DNA of 64,000 bases from Nicotiana tabacum (lineage: Eukaryota > Streptophyta > Magnoliopsida > Solanales > Solanaceae): positions 72,026,697 to 72,090,696 of the forward strand of contig NC_134089.1 of NCBI RefSeq assembly GCF_000715075.1, given 5' to 3'. The position numbers were made by a program, and so were the translations under genes. Shown here in pieces: positions 48,265 through 60,749 of the stretch. Below the pieces are notes generated by a model. The model did not search any database. It was not told the DNA's origin and worked only from the letters and a program-made list of their open reading frames with translations. Every line of letters begins with the position of its first letter. The stretch's first letter is position 1.

Positions 48265-48660
48265 TGCAAACACGGCCCTTCAGCGCCTCGGGGGCAAAGA
48301 TTTTAAGGCTGTGTGGGTCAACTGGACAAAAATACTAAACAAGACCCAAAGGTGGCTGTTTATGCAAAGCCAGCCCTCCGGCGTCCCTTTCGGGAACATT
48401 CGGCTAAGTTATGACAAAACAGCATCACCTGACTTATTTACGACCCTTTTTATCATTTTTCGAATTAGAAAAGTCAATATTGCAAACCCGGCCTTTCAAC
48501 GTCTCGGGGACGAGGATTTTTAAGGATGTGTGGGTCAACTGGACCAAATCTTAAAAATGACCCGAAGGTGGCTGTTTATGCAAAGTCAGCCTTCCGGCGT
48601 CCCTTTCGGGAACATTCGGCTATTTATGACAAAACAACATCACCTGACTTATTTATGACA
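48265..48660. repeat. About 210-bp tandem duplication, interior B
   Basis: Counterpart of 35563-35950, with both halves present (48265-48450 and 48484-48660). Confidence 0.85.
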
Positions 48661-48739
48661 GAGTTGAAATTTTGACATGTTTTTTTTTGTTTTTTTGGCT
48701 ATTTTAGCAAAAGTTGGGGTTGGACCCGATGAGGGTTGC

Positions 48740-48781
48740 CTACGTATCTCACATCCGGTGAGAATCAAACCCGCGTAGTTC
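48740..48781. other. Two-stem motif copy 4, interior B
   Basis: The inner stem is TCTCAC/GTGAGA with loop ATCCG, a loop-only change from A. The outer stem is CTACGT/GCGTAG. Confidence 0.6.
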
Positions 48782-49325
48782 GGGTAATCATGAATAAAGT
48801 AAATAAACTAACCCTTTTCTTTTTATTATTATTATTTTTTTTCTTTGGAATCTGTGAAAGAACTGCTTTAAAAGAAGAAAGGAAGTATATTTTTTTTTGG
48901 ATTTTTGATTGATTTTCTTTTTTGAAAGAAAGATTTCTAAGCATTCCTTTTCTTTTGATTTGAACTTTGAGAATTTCAAAAGTTAAAGGAAGATATTTTT
49001 TTGTTTGAATTTTCATTTGTTTTCTCTTAATCTAAAGAAGAAAGAAGATATTTTTGGAATTTTACCTTTAATAAAAGAAATGCTTCTAAAAAATAAAAAT
49101 ATTTTTTTGAATTTTGAATTTTCTTTTCAATTTTGAAAGAAGAATCAAAATATTTTCGGATTTTTTTTAAAGAAAATATTTTTATTTTTTATTTTTATAT
49201 ATATATATTTTTTTGAAAAATAATTTAAAAGACTTTCTAAAGAAATCAATAAAAGAAGAATCAAAATATTTTCTTTTATATTTGTTGCAAGACATATATT
49301 TTTGGAATTTTACTTTGAATTTTCT

Positions 49326-49537
<212 letters not shown>

Positions 49538-50460
49538 GAACAAATAATAAAACCAAGTTCAACGTACGACTCTTTTTATTTATTTTTGGCATTTTCAAAT
49601 AAATAAATAAGAACCATTTTAAAACAAACTTTTTTTCATTTTCATTTTCATGGCAAAACAAACTATTTTCCTTTTCTATTTTTTTTTTGAAAAACAAGAC
49701 AGAACAACGACTTTTTTTTTCTTTGTTTTTAATAAAACTAACTAATAAGACATTTATTTTTCATTTTTTCAAAATTTCGGCAGAGTTTTGACAGTATTTG
49801 TGTATTGGTTTTTTTCAAAAATAAACAATCAATTCCCTAACCGCTATCTTTTTTTTTCTTTTTTCCTCAATTTCACAATATTCCAGATATTCAAAAATCT
49901 GTCAACACACAAGTCCGAATCGAATAAATGCGCAAGTAGCAGCAAGTAAGATGCATTAGGATGGTCATTTTCATTTTTGGGTACACCTGTCCTAGACAGA
50001 CCCAACCCCTGCGTTGAGCCTCCAAAGTCAGATGCACATGATGCAGATAAGCGTTCCTACTAGGGATCCGGCATGTGTCTTTGTTATACTAGGTTCAGAA
50101 CCTGGGTGTTTGTTCTAGACCTGGCTTACCCGAGCGGACAGCTCGAGCCGAGGGGGAGGCGGCAGTTCGGGAATATAGAAGCTTCACCGGCTTTGCGACT
50201 TATCCAAACCTCGTTCTAAATTGGGACTTGACACTATACAGAAAAGAAGTCGTACGAAGTACACCCTTCTTCATGATTAAGAAGACTCAAAGAGAAGATG
50301 AGTTTCGGCACAGTTTATATACAGTTCACGTAATATCAAAGCGGTAAAAGGCAACCAATTAGCACATTGAGCCAAAACATGTAACAAAATCAGATAAAAC
50401 CAAATATAACAATTTATATAAGCTCGAATTTCTAACCTTGAACCAGTGGTTCTGGATTTG

Positions 50461-50478
50461 TCCCCAGCAGAGTCGCCA
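50461..50478 (-). other. Primer-binding site next to LTR3, tRNA-Arg type
   Basis: The minus strand reads TGGCGACTCTGCTGGGGA, four bases after the LTR3 end at 50483, identical to the site next to LTR2. This is the authentic primer site of the original insertion. Confidence 0.78.
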
Positions 50479-50640
50479 GAGCTGTCACACCTCCTTTTTC
50501 CGCCCCCGCGAGGGGCGTAGGAGTTTTTTCCAATTAAAGGACAATCGAAACGGGATTGGTTTATTTATTTCAGAGTCACCACTTGGGAAATTTAGGGTGT
50601 CCCAAGTCACCAATTTTAATTCCGAGTCGAGGAAAAGAAT

Positions 50641-50720
50641 GACTCCATATTACAGTTTGCGTACCAGAAATCCGGATAATGACTCCATATTACAGTCTGC
50701 GTACCAGAAATCCGGATAAG
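50641..50720. repeat. 40-bp tandem duplication private to LTR3
   Basis: GACTCCATATTACAGTTTGC and its following 20 bases (50641-50680) recur at 50681-50720 with one C/T difference. LTR1 and LTR2 have a single copy. It is a useful diagnostic marker for LTR3. Confidence 0.93.
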
Positions 50721-52015
50721 GAATTCTGTTAACCCGGGAGAAGGTGTTAGGCATTCCCGAGTTCCGTAGTTCTAGCACGGTCGCTCAACTGTCATATTCG
50801 GCTTATTTATCTGATTTTTATACAATTATGAACCGGTATGCCAATTTTAACTTTTTACCACTTTATTATTATTATTTTTAAAAGAATGTGAACATCGCTT
50901 AAAACATGTCTTTGGATTGCGTCACATGAAATGCACCCACAATCCGGAACACATTTTATTTGATATTTTGGGATTTGGATTTGGGTCGCATGAAATGCAC
51001 ACCCAAGCTTTAAGAAAGTAAACTATTAAACACGCCCCTAAAGAGACTATCGCGTTATTATTTTGGGAAGGCCGTGAAATTCGCTAAACGGTCCTACCAC
51101 ATCTAATTAAACCATACATTTTGTGAGGGCCCCGCAATCTATATATTTTATTTGGCGAGGCTCGTCTCGTTTTTATTTAAAAGGATGAACCTATAGTGAC
51201 TACATTTTTCTATTAGGTTCGTCTCTAAAATAAAAGAAATCCCTCAATTAATTACATGCTAAAAAGAAGACGTAACTTATTAGTTATTAGTTTACGGCTA
51301 ATGCAAATGGAAAAGTGCAATCGAGTTTGTACCAAGAAAGATTGCTTTTATTCAATATTCTACCATTTACTAATACTAGAACATGAGATAGATATACAAT
51401 AATATCAAAACAGATTAACTATTCTTCGATTTACTTAAACTAACATTATTAGATGAAGAAATTATACATATGCAACCTCATTACTCATTAATCATTCAAC
51501 TACATCTTTATACAAAGAAAGGAAAATTATATTCAAACACAAGTCTAAACAGGAGGAATTCAACAGGAACAAAGCCTGATTAATATTTCATTTCGCTTCA
51601 AGCCGAGAGTGTACAAATGTGTACCTGGAAATAGCAGTACAAGAACAAAAGAAGGAGAAGTCAGCAGCAGTAATAACACAGCAACAGCAGGTTCAGCAAC
51701 ACCGCAAACCAGTAACAACCAGTAACAACCAAACAACGGATTGAAAAATCAGCAATACCAAAGTGCAATTGCAGTCAAAGCAGAAGAGAGACGGATACAA
51801 GATGCAGTAGTTTACTGATTTTGAATAACACTCGAGAAAAGACAAACAGAAATTATTCAAGTGAAAGTTCAAGTTGTCTTTCTCTTTTAAAAAAACTCTA
51901 ACACTTCTTCAGATTTTCAGAATGTATTACTCTCAAAAATATTCTCCCCCCAAAATCTCTCTAGAAAAATAATCCTCCTAATAATCTTCAACCCCTTTAA
52001 TGTGTCAAAATGACC

Positions 52016-52027
52016 CTATATATATAG
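52016..52027 (-). promoter_or_regulatory. LTR3 TATA box candidate
   Basis: CTATATATATAG, conserved with LTR1 and LTR2. As the 5' LTR, this copy would be the natural promoter for the whole insertion on the minus strand. Confidence 0.5.
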
Positions 52028-53029
52028 CAAGACAAGTCTTGAATTCCCAACCCCAAATTATTCCCCCAAGGCATGCTTTGTCCCCACTATTAAATGTCTT
52101 CTTTATTTTAAACCTTGTCCCCCATGCCTACATTAAATAAATACACAATCCCAACCCATTATAATTTGTCCCCCATGCTTAACATAAACAAATGCAATAT
52201 TCCCTCCCATTATATTTTGTCTTGTCCCTCATTATGTTAAACAATTATATCAAAAACCCCACCCCATTATATTTTGTCCCCCATGCTTAACATAAAGAAT
52301 CAAAATAATGTTCAATTACCAAACTACCCCTCCGACCTTATTGCAATTACCATTTTACCCCTGAACGGATTGCAATTTACCAAACTGCCCCCATCAGCTC
52401 TAAACAATCAATTAATCAAAACTTGACCAAAATATAGTCAAGATGACCAATTTCTCAACAATCTTCAACAACAAATCACATGAACACGATGAACAACACA
52501 ACTCAAAATTAATGGAACGAATCAACCATATCGGGAACCAATCCTGGTTAATTTAGACCATGAATGTATGAGCAAGGATACAACAATACAAACAACAAAA
52601 CTATATGATTCAAATTAAATCAACAAATCAAAAGCAAACATAAACTCACATTAAATCACTGGATTTAAACATGAACTTCAAACAAAGATGAACATGAACT
52701 AAATCTATTTTTTAAGCAACAAAACATGACGGATTCACATGACTCAAACAACATTAATAATTTCTGGAAAATACATAACAACATGAAACAAATTGAATTA
52801 AATTTCAATTTGAATCTAACAAACTAACAAATATTTATCTAAACAATAATACAAACATGAAAAACAACTAATTAAACTTTCATTTGAAATCTGAAAAATT
52901 AATTTAACAAAGCACAAAAACAAACTAAAAATTAATTCAAACGATAGACATGAACAAAACAAACATTTGCCGATTTTAGATTTAAAAATATCAAAACAAA
53001 AATACGGACAAAATAAAACTCAAAAACTA

Positions 53030-53632
53030 CTAACCGGATCGAAATGAAATATGTACGGACTGTTTCGACGAGCCTCGACCAAAGCTCAACCAAACGACGA
53101 CGAACATGAACCTAAGAAGTTGACACCGAAACAACAACAACAATCGACGCGGCAGAAGCGATGCTCGAGCAGCACTTTTGAGCTTCTGACCAACGGTTTT
53201 ATAGAGCAAATGAAGAAGCTTCGACCGTGGATCTTTTGCTCCTTCGGGAAATGATTGTTGGATCGTAGTTTCATCGACGAAGAAGATGAAGCAGAAACAT
53301 AGCGTGACGGGTCTGTTTGGAGATGAAGTGAAGCAGCAGGATGGTTTGAAGCCGAAGGAGATGAAGTGAAGCAGTAGGACGGCTGGGTGTATCGGAAGCA
53401 GCCATGGCGGAAAGCTTAACGAAGGAGTGGCGACCATGGATGTCGAGCTCAAGCTTGAGCTCGACGAAGAAGACGAAGCATCTGGTTGCTGCTGGTCGTT
53501 TGGACGTGAGAACGCAACAAGAAGCAGTACGTGAAGCTGGGGGTCGACGCAGCAGCACTGCTGCTCGTCAATGGCGGACATGGAGGGGCGCTGTTTGTTT
53601 AATGAAGATGAAGGAGAAGAAGCAGTAGCCAT
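53030..53632 (-). other. U3 open frame, 200 codons in LTR3 (doubtful)
   Basis: Same frame as in LTR2, with a few substitutions. No domain is recognised, and it lies upstream of the TATA candidate. Confidence 0.25.
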
Positions 53633-54395
53633 GGACGGGCTGCTGCGTGTGTGCGTGTGTGTTTTGTTGTGTATGTGTGTGTGTGTGTGTGTTGTTTATG
53701 GGGAGGTAGCCATGGTTGGCTTGGGATGAAGGTTTTGGAGAGGAAGAAGATGGAGGGGGCGGGTAGTTTTTTTTTTTAGTTTTAGGGTTTTTGTTTTTGG
53801 GTTTCAACAAGAAAAATGACAAATGGGAGGGGGTTGGGCGGATGGTTTAATTATGGGGCGGACCGGGTCGACCCGGTTTAGAATGGACCGGGTCATGGGG
53901 AAGATTGGGCAATTATTTGGGCCTGAGGTTGAAATTTGAAGAAGTGGCCCAATCCGATCTTTCTTTGTATTTTGTTCTCTTTTCTTCTTTTATTTTCTAA
54001 AACTAAATTATAAAAATACTTAAATTATTATTAAGAACTAAATTAAGTTATAAAAGCGCAAATTAACTCCCAATAACAATTAACGCACAATTAAGTAATA
54101 ATTAAGCATAAAATTGTTCATTTGGACATTAAATGCTAAAAATGCAAAAGATGCCTATTTTTGTAATTTTTGATTTTTGTAAAACTAATTTAATTACTAA
54201 CAATTGTAGAATTAAATCCTACATGCAAAATGCGACATATTTTTGTATTTTTTATTAATTTAACAAATAAGCAAACACAGACAAATACAAATAATTATCC
54301 AAAAATATCACAAAATTGCACACCAAGGAAAATCATTTGATTTTGAATTTTTTTTGGGAGTAATTCTCATATAAGGCAAAAATCACGTGCTTACA

Positions 54396-54400
54396 ATAAT
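54396..54400. other. Target-site duplication ATAAT, right copy
   Basis: Directly after the LTR3 terminus TTACA. Identical to 24864-24868. Confidence 0.93.
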
Positions 54401-55461
54401 ACCACTGGTTTTTGGAAGAGCTAAATGAACGGGGTGGAACCCCTACTATGACGAACTATAGCTGGGGCACGGGCACCAGAATAATGGCCCGACTTTCGAG
54501 ACATCTTGGCCTCTTTCTCCTCCCTATCCCGAACAAACATGCCCTCTCTACTCTCCTAGCAATACTCACCACCTGCTAATACATGATATCCATCTCTAAC
54601 TCACGGGCCATGCTAGTCCTGATACAGGGAATGCGCCCCTCAATAAAGTGGCGAACCCTCTTTCAAACTGTCGAAACCAAGGCCGGTGCATGCCTAGCCA
54701 AGTCACTGAAACAGACTGCATACTCTGAAAAAGTTATAGAACCCAAGCGCAATTGCTCAAACTCTACATGCCATGCGTCCTTGAGGTTCTGAGGGACATA
54801 CTCTCTCAAAAATGTGTCCCAGAACTGAGTCTATGAAAGGGAAGCTGCCTCAACCGAACTATCCAACTAAAAAGTACGCCACCACTGATAGGATGCCCCT
54901 CGAAGCTGGCACTCGACTCTGCTATGCCCATAGTGCGGAGGATACAGTGGCACTCCTCCTAAAATCCTTGAGAATCCTATGATGCTAGACCACTGAATGT
55001 AGGAGGGTCGTACTTCTTGTACCTCTCAAGCCTCCGCTGCTCCTCCTCTGAAGCTGTTGCCCTACCCTCGAGCTGAACTGGGGCTACAGGAGGTAGTGGT
55101 ATAACCTTTGGAATCTGATCAACCTGAACTCGCTGCTTTGGAGTGGGGGAGATGGGAGTCTGTGCTCCTCCCTGGGCTTGAGATGTCGCTGCGGCAAGGG
55201 GAATCAACTCTGTCTGAGCTAGAGTGCTGTACTTGCTCATGAACTGTGGAAGGGTCTCCTGAAGAGTTGGAGTAGTAGTGGTAGGCATATCAGGTGCTTG
55301 TGCTCTGGCTTGAGATACTGGTGGCTCCTCTGTAGTAGCTCACTTGGGTGCTCTAGCTGCACCACGTGCACGTCCTCGGCCTCTACCCGGCCCCGGCCTC
55401 GAGCGGCTCCAGTAGGGGGTGCGGGTGCCTGGTCATCTCCGGTAGTACGTGTCCTCACCAT
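54401..55461 (-). pseudogene. Chromovirus Gag N-terminal part, frameshifted
   Basis: Starts at Met 55461 with VRTRTTGDDQAPAPPTGAA, then a Gly/Arg-rich stretch. The frame then shifts near 55385 and a stop lies near 55345 in the continuing frame. 54977-55288 continues with PTTTTPTLQETLPQFMSKYS and ends with RRLERYKKYDPPTFSGLAS, the usual entry into the retrotransposon Gag domain. From 54976 to 54401 only scattered Gag-like text remains, with several stops. Gag would form the cytoplasmic virus-like particle. The remainder, with the zinc knuckle, is at 24591-24868 beyond the Tat/Ogre-like insertion. Confidence 0.85.
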
Positions 55462-55646
55462 CTGTGAGAGAATAAGAGATAGAAGTTTAGAATTTCGAAG
55501 TCACTAATTTTGCACGACTAGGAATCGAATGAAGTGGAATTTTCCTAACAGTTCCATAGCCTCCCGAAGATAAGTACAGGCGTATCCGTACCGTCTATGA
55601 GACTCTAATAAACCGGCTTATGACTCACGACTCCTATGAACCTAGA
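55462..55646 (-). other. Chromovirus 5' leader
   Basis: Untranslated leader between primer site and gag start. It shares TAGCCTCCCGAAGATAAGTA and later phrases with the E1 leader near 6790-6880, linking the two families. Confidence 0.75.
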
Positions 55647-55658
55647 GCTCTAATACCA
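55647..55658 (-). other. Chromovirus primer-binding site, one mismatch
   Basis: The minus strand reads TGGTATTAGAGC. The tRNA-iMet-type site is TGGTATCAGAGC, so one C-to-T change has occurred. It is three bases from the LTR end. Confidence 0.8.
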
Positions 55659-56281
55659 ACTTGTCACTACCCTAGTTCTCCCTCTGTGAATCGTCATGAC
55701 GACACCTAGTCTCTACGACTAGGTAAGCTGATCATTTGCGGAAAAAGGAACGAAAATATGAAAGCTATCAACTAATAAGTAAAATTTAAACAAGGAAATG
55801 TGATGCCGCTCGGCATATACAATAATCACTTCCGAATAGTACATAAACTCTCCCAAAACACGGAATGTCATAAGTCACAAGCTAAACAAGAAACAGTACT
55901 CCCATACTCCAGAGTCTAATAAAAACAATACGAGAAGGGTTGACATATGGTGGAATGGATAGGGACTTCGAGGTTCGCGGACGCGGCAGATATACCTTCA
56001 AGTCTCTATTGTTGCCTCGTCTCACTAGTAATGCAACTGATGTGAGGTACCTGGATCTGCACATGAAAAACATGCGTAGAAAAGAGCATGAGTACGCCAT
56101 AATGGTACCTAGTAAGTGCCAAACCTAACCTCGATCAAGTAGTGACGAGATCACGTCAGGGCCCTATTAGTTTAAATATAATAAAAATTTAACAGAAAGA
56201 ATATCGCAGTAAAGAAATAGATACTAAAGTTTTAACCAGGAAATAAACATAGAAGAACAACATCTCAGAATACAGCAATTG

Positions 56282-56528
56282 CAATAGGGGATCTCCCGGG
56301 ATAACATCCTGTAGTCCCAAACGTAAATGCGCAGGGGGATGTCCCAGAATACCATTCCATAGTCCCAAAGTAAATATGCAGGGGGATATCCTGGAATACC
56401 GTTCCGTAGTCCTAAAGTAAATATGCAGTACTAGGAGATCTCCCAGAATACCGTTCCGTAGTCCCAAAGTAAATATGCAGTACATGGGGATCTCCTGGAA
56501 TACCGTTTGTCCCAAAGTAAATATGCAG
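56282..56528. repeat. About 50-bp LTR subrepeat array (5' LTR)
   Basis: About five units matching 19370-19616, with independent substitutions. The last unit here lacks the CCGTAG phrase before TCCCAAAG. Confidence 0.82.
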
Positions 56529-57059
56529 CTCAACCAAACAGAGATAATAGTTACAACAAGAAAATCATAATTTAGACTAAGTCCGAATCAATGAAGAACA
56601 GGAAATTTCACTAAAACATGCTACACAGAGTGCAGATAGGCAGCTAAGGCAGTTAAGACAGTTAAGGCACGTAGGCATGCTTTCCTAAACTAATAGGATA
56701 GTTACATATACTAGTGTTGCTCAATTTAAGGAAAACAAATATTTACTTAATGAAAACGAAGTTTTTCAACAAATAGCCCTTGCACGCACTCGTCACCTCA
56801 CGTACATGATGCTCATATACCAAATAGTACCAAATCCTAAGAGGAGTTTCCCCACACAAGGTTAGGAAAACCACTTACCTCAAACTCAAGGCCACTCAAA
56901 GCTCAATCACATCTTTGCCCTTCATACACACCTCTGAACCAACAATATCTATGATTTGGGGAAGAAGAAGTCTTTGGAAAATCGCCTCTTGTGATCTAGG
57001 TTTTGAAATTTTGAAGAATTTAATGAAAAATTCCGTCCAAAATCATTTTGACCAGTTGC

Positions 57060-57300
57060 AAGTATTGCATTTGATTTGGGGTTTTCCAATGCGAACCCTG
57101 CAAATGCAAAGTTCTCTTTGCAAATGCGAAGACTCGCATGGGCCTGCTAACATCGCAAATGCAAATAATTGTTCGCAAATAGGGCTAGTGATGATCGCAA
57201 TTGAGATCCTGAACTTCGCAATTGCGAAGGTCTCCTCCCAGCCCCACTGCTCGCAAATGCAAGGTTCGCATTTTCGAGCCAGACCTTGCAAATGCGAAGT
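57060..57300. repeat. TCGCAAATGCGA motif cluster (5' LTR)
   Basis: Counterpart of 20105-20365, with CGCAAATGC, TGCAAATGCGAAG and TCGCAATTGCGAAG words. The plus-strand frame across it (56915-57328) is an artefact. Confidence 0.7.
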
Positions 57301-58017
57301 CTGCAGACCTGAAGCACACCAACTATAATTCTCATGTCCAAAACACTCCGTAGCCTATTCGAAACTCGCTCGAGCCCTCGGTGCTCCATACCAAACATGC
57401 ACACAAGTCTTAAAATATCATACAACTTGGTCATGCGATCAAATCGCCAAAATAACACCTAGAATAACGAATTTAGCACCAAATCAAATGAAATTCACAA
57501 GAACACTTTGAAATTTCTATTTTCCTCAACCGTACGTCCGAATCACGTCAAACCAATTTCGTTTTTCATCAAATTTCACAGTAAAGCCTTAAATGTTATA
57601 TTGAACCTGTACTGGGATCCGGAACCAAAATACGGACCGGATACCAACAAGATCAAACATTAAGAATTTCTTAAAAACCATTGAATTTTCAGACTCACAA
57701 TTTTTAACAAAATTTCATAACTCGAGCTAGGGACCTCCGATTCTGATTTCGGGCATACGCCCAGGTCCCATATTTTAATACGGACCTAGTGAGACTGTCA
57801 AAACATGAATCCGAGTCCATTTACCAAAAATGTTGACTGAAGTCAACTAAAATGAAGTTTTTAATCAAAAATTCTTATTTTTATCAACTTTCAATACAAA
57901 ATCTTTTCGGGAACACGCACAGACTATGCACGCAAATCGAGGAGGAATAAAATAAGGTTTTTAATCGGAATATAGAATTTATTTTTAATTCATAAGATGA
58001 CCTATCGGGTCATCACA

Positions 58018-58022
58018 ACCTC
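58018..58022. other. Target-site duplication ACCTC, right copy
   Basis: Directly after CATCACA. Identical to 18756-18760. Confidence 0.9.
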
Positions 58023-60567
58023 GTAAGTCTCCGATAATCAACCCAAGCACTAGATCAACGTCCACTGTATCCGAGAACACCTAGATCTGCACACGAGGCG
58101 CCGGGAGTAACCTGAGTACTTCCAACTTAGTAAGTAACAATAATAAATAAGGAGCTAAAAGATAGTGACGAGCTACGCAGATATATTGCATTTTCAGTAG
58201 TCTCAGCAAGGAAAATAGTCATGCTTCCCAAATCCGGTAAATCAAGTTAAATCAGTTTGTTTTAGACAAGTTCATGTAAAAACCGGATAAAATATCTTCA
58301 GAAGTTTTCAAAACAATGATATAGGGCTCATAGTCACTCATTCATTTCCTCATAGTCACTCCCATTCACTCCAACCTCATAATCACTCATTTCCTCATAG
58401 TCACTCATTCCTCACGATCGCTCAAAACTCGGCACTCGCACTCAGTAGGTACCCGCACTTACTAGGGGTGTGTACAGACGCTATATCAAGCCAATTATGG
58501 CAAAAATCAATGAAACATGTTGTGGCGTGCAACCCGATCCCATAAACATCCTCACAATCAGGCCCTCGGCCTCACTCAGTCATCAATATCTCCAGTCTCT
58601 CGGGCTCTCAGAAATCAGGAAATCAGCCCAAACATCAATAATATGATGCATCGAATAGAATAACAGAAACTGAGATATGATATGCCAGTAAAAATCGCGA
58701 CTGAGTACAAATAGCATTTAACAGGCAATTCACATGTAACACGGCCTCTGTGGGACCTAACAGTACCAACACATAGCCTAAACATGATTTCTAACATGAT
58801 TTACAGTCCGTTTCTATAACACATAGAGAGCATATATAGCTAACAACAAGTTGTTCAACTTTATGGTTTCCACGGGACGGACCAAGTCACAATCCCCTCG
58901 GTGCACGCCCACATGCCCATCACCTAGCATGTGCGTTACCTCCAAAATAATCACATGACACCAAATCGGATTTCATACCCTCAAAACCATATTTATAACT
59001 GTTACTTACCTCAATCCGAGCAAATCACTACTCCAAAATGCCCTTGCTCTGCCAGTCGGCCTCCGAACATCCCGAATCTAGCCACAAGTAGTACAACACA
59101 TTCAATACAGGCTAAAGGGATCAATTCCACAAGAAAAGTACTAAATTAGAGCCAAAAATCCGAAATCGGCTAAACCCGGCCCTCGGGTCCACGTTTCGAA
59201 ATTCGAAAACAGTTACAAAACCTGAAAGCCCATTCACTCACGAGTCTAAACATATCAAATTTACTCAATTCCGATAGTAAAAACCCATTCAAAACCCCAA
59301 AACCCTAACTCAAGAGTTCTTCCTTTTTTTCCAATTTCTCACCCCAAATCACAAATTAGATAATAAAATTAAAGATATAATCATGAAATTTAACCAAAAC
59401 CAAGTAAGAATCACTTACCCCAATCAGCTCCACAAAAATCCCTTCAAGAATTGCCCAAATCCGTGATCTCTAGCTCAAAATATGAAAAATGGGTTCAAAC
59501 CCTCGTTTTTGAAATTAATATTGTCTGGCTAGATTTTCTATTTCGCGAACGCGACCGTCCTCTCGCGTTCGCGTAGACCAATTCAGATTGCCCCTCAACT
59601 TTACTTTTCGCGAATGCGACCAGGGCTTCGTGAACGCGAAGCTTTACAACTCAGACTACCGCGAACACGACCCTCACCTCGCGAATGAGTAGACCAAGGA
59701 CCTGAGGTCCCCAACCGCCTCACTCCTCTTCGCGAACGTGACACCACTCACGCGTTCGCGATGCACACACTGCCCTACCCTTCACACACACTGCCTTACC
59801 CTTCACGTTCTTGTCCTTTCCTTCGAGAACATGTAGAACAAAACCTCACCATCTCAAAAACACTCTTCGCGAACGCGTAAGAGGAAACAAGAAACAAAAC
59901 AAAGCAGCAGATCAGCTATTTCACCAAGGTAAAAAATGATCCATTAACCACCTGAAACTCACCCGAGGCCCTAGGGACCTCAACCAAATATACCAACACG
60001 TCCCATAACATCATACAAACTTAGTCGAATCTTTAAATCACCCCCAACGACATCAAAAACATGAATTACACACAGATTCAAGCCTAATGAACTTAGAAAT
60101 TTCCAAATAAACGTCAAAACCTATATAATTAAGCCCGATTGACCTCAAATTTTGCACACAAGTCATAAATAACACCATGGACCTAGTCCAACTTCCGAAA
60201 ATTCAATTCGACCCTGATATCAAAAAGTCCACTCCCAGTCAAACTTTCCAAAATTCCAACTTTCGGCATTTCAAGCCTAATTCTACTACGGACCTCCAAA
60301 ACACGATCCGTATGTGCTCCTAAGTCCAAAATCACCTAACAGAGCTAACAGAACCATCAAAATTCAAATCCGAGGTTGTTTACACATAAGTCAACATCCG
60401 GTCAACTTTTCCAACTTAAGCTTTCAAATAAAAGACTAAGTGTCTCAATTCTCTCCGGACCCGAACCAACTAACTCGATACATCATAATACAGCTGTAGA
60501 ACACAAAAAAACAGAAAATGGAGGAATGGTGCTACAACTTCTCGAAACGACCGGCTGGGTCGTTACA
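58023..60567 (-). mobile_element. Solo LTR of E1-like family, right fragment
   Basis: Continues 18440-18760. It shares with E1 the phrases ACACGAGGCGCCGGGAGTAA (compare 7266-7290), GGCGTGCAACCCGATCC near 58525, GGACGGACCAAGTCACAATC near 58873, a CpG motif cluster at 59540-59890 and the terminus GGGTCGTTACA at 60567. It is followed by ATACT. No interior is attached, so it is a solo LTR left by LTR-LTR recombination. It is clearly diverged from the E1 LTRs, a subfamily difference. Confidence 0.85.
59540..59890. repeat. TCGCGAACGCGA motif cluster in the solo LTR
   Basis: Copies at about 59543, 59563, 59609, 59638, 59660, 59731, 59752 and 59868, in both orientations and in various states of decay. 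A TTCACACACACTGCCYTACCC phrase is duplicated at about 59763-59802. Confidence 0.7.
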
Positions 60568-60572
60568 ATACT
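60568..60572. other. Target-site duplication ATACT, right copy
   Basis: Directly after the solo LTR terminus GTTACA. Identical to 18435-18439. Confidence 0.85.
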
Positions 60573-60749
60573 GAGAGTTGGTTATTGTATATGCCGAGCG
60601 GTATCTCTACCGTTTATTTGACATATTTGTTATAGCTAGTTGCCGAACTAATGCTTTCAATTTTATTATTCCGCAAATAATAGGCTTACCTAGTCGTAGA
60701 GATTAGGTGACGTCACGACATTCACGGAGGGAGGATTTGGGTCGTGACA
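60573..60749 (+). mobile_element. Plus-strand gypsy LTR, right end (LTR-P)
   Basis: The reverse complement of the first 180 bp of the chromovirus LTR: GCCGAGCGGTATC near 60594, CCGCAAATAATAGGCTTACC near 60672, CTAGTCGTAGAGATTAGGTG, and end GGGTCGTGACA at 60749. It joins 18439 when the solo LTR and one ATACT are removed. Copia gag begins directly after it. Confidence 0.82.

Larger units (their letters stand above)
50483..54395 (-). mobile_element. LTR3 (5' LTR), 3913 bp
   Basis: Termini match LTR1 and LTR2, and it is followed directly by target duplication ATAAT. Private features include a 40-bp tandem duplication at 50641-50720, a deletion of AAAATCTCAC-type text near 54312, and loss of some bases near 51730 (AACAACCAAACAACGG). 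Confidence 0.93.
55662..58017 (-). mobile_element. 5' LTR of the chromovirus-like element (2356 bp)
   Basis: Partner of 18761-21087. Termini are TGTCACTACCC and GGGTCATCACA on the plus strand. It is flanked on the right by ACCTC. Without the 29.5-kb insertion and its duplication, the whole element is about 9.7 kb, normal for a chromovirus with LTRs of this size. Confidence 0.92.

Noticed and set aside
54583..54792. Plus-strand frame of 69 codons as a gene
   Set aside because: Lies antisense to the decayed chromovirus gag; no independent support.
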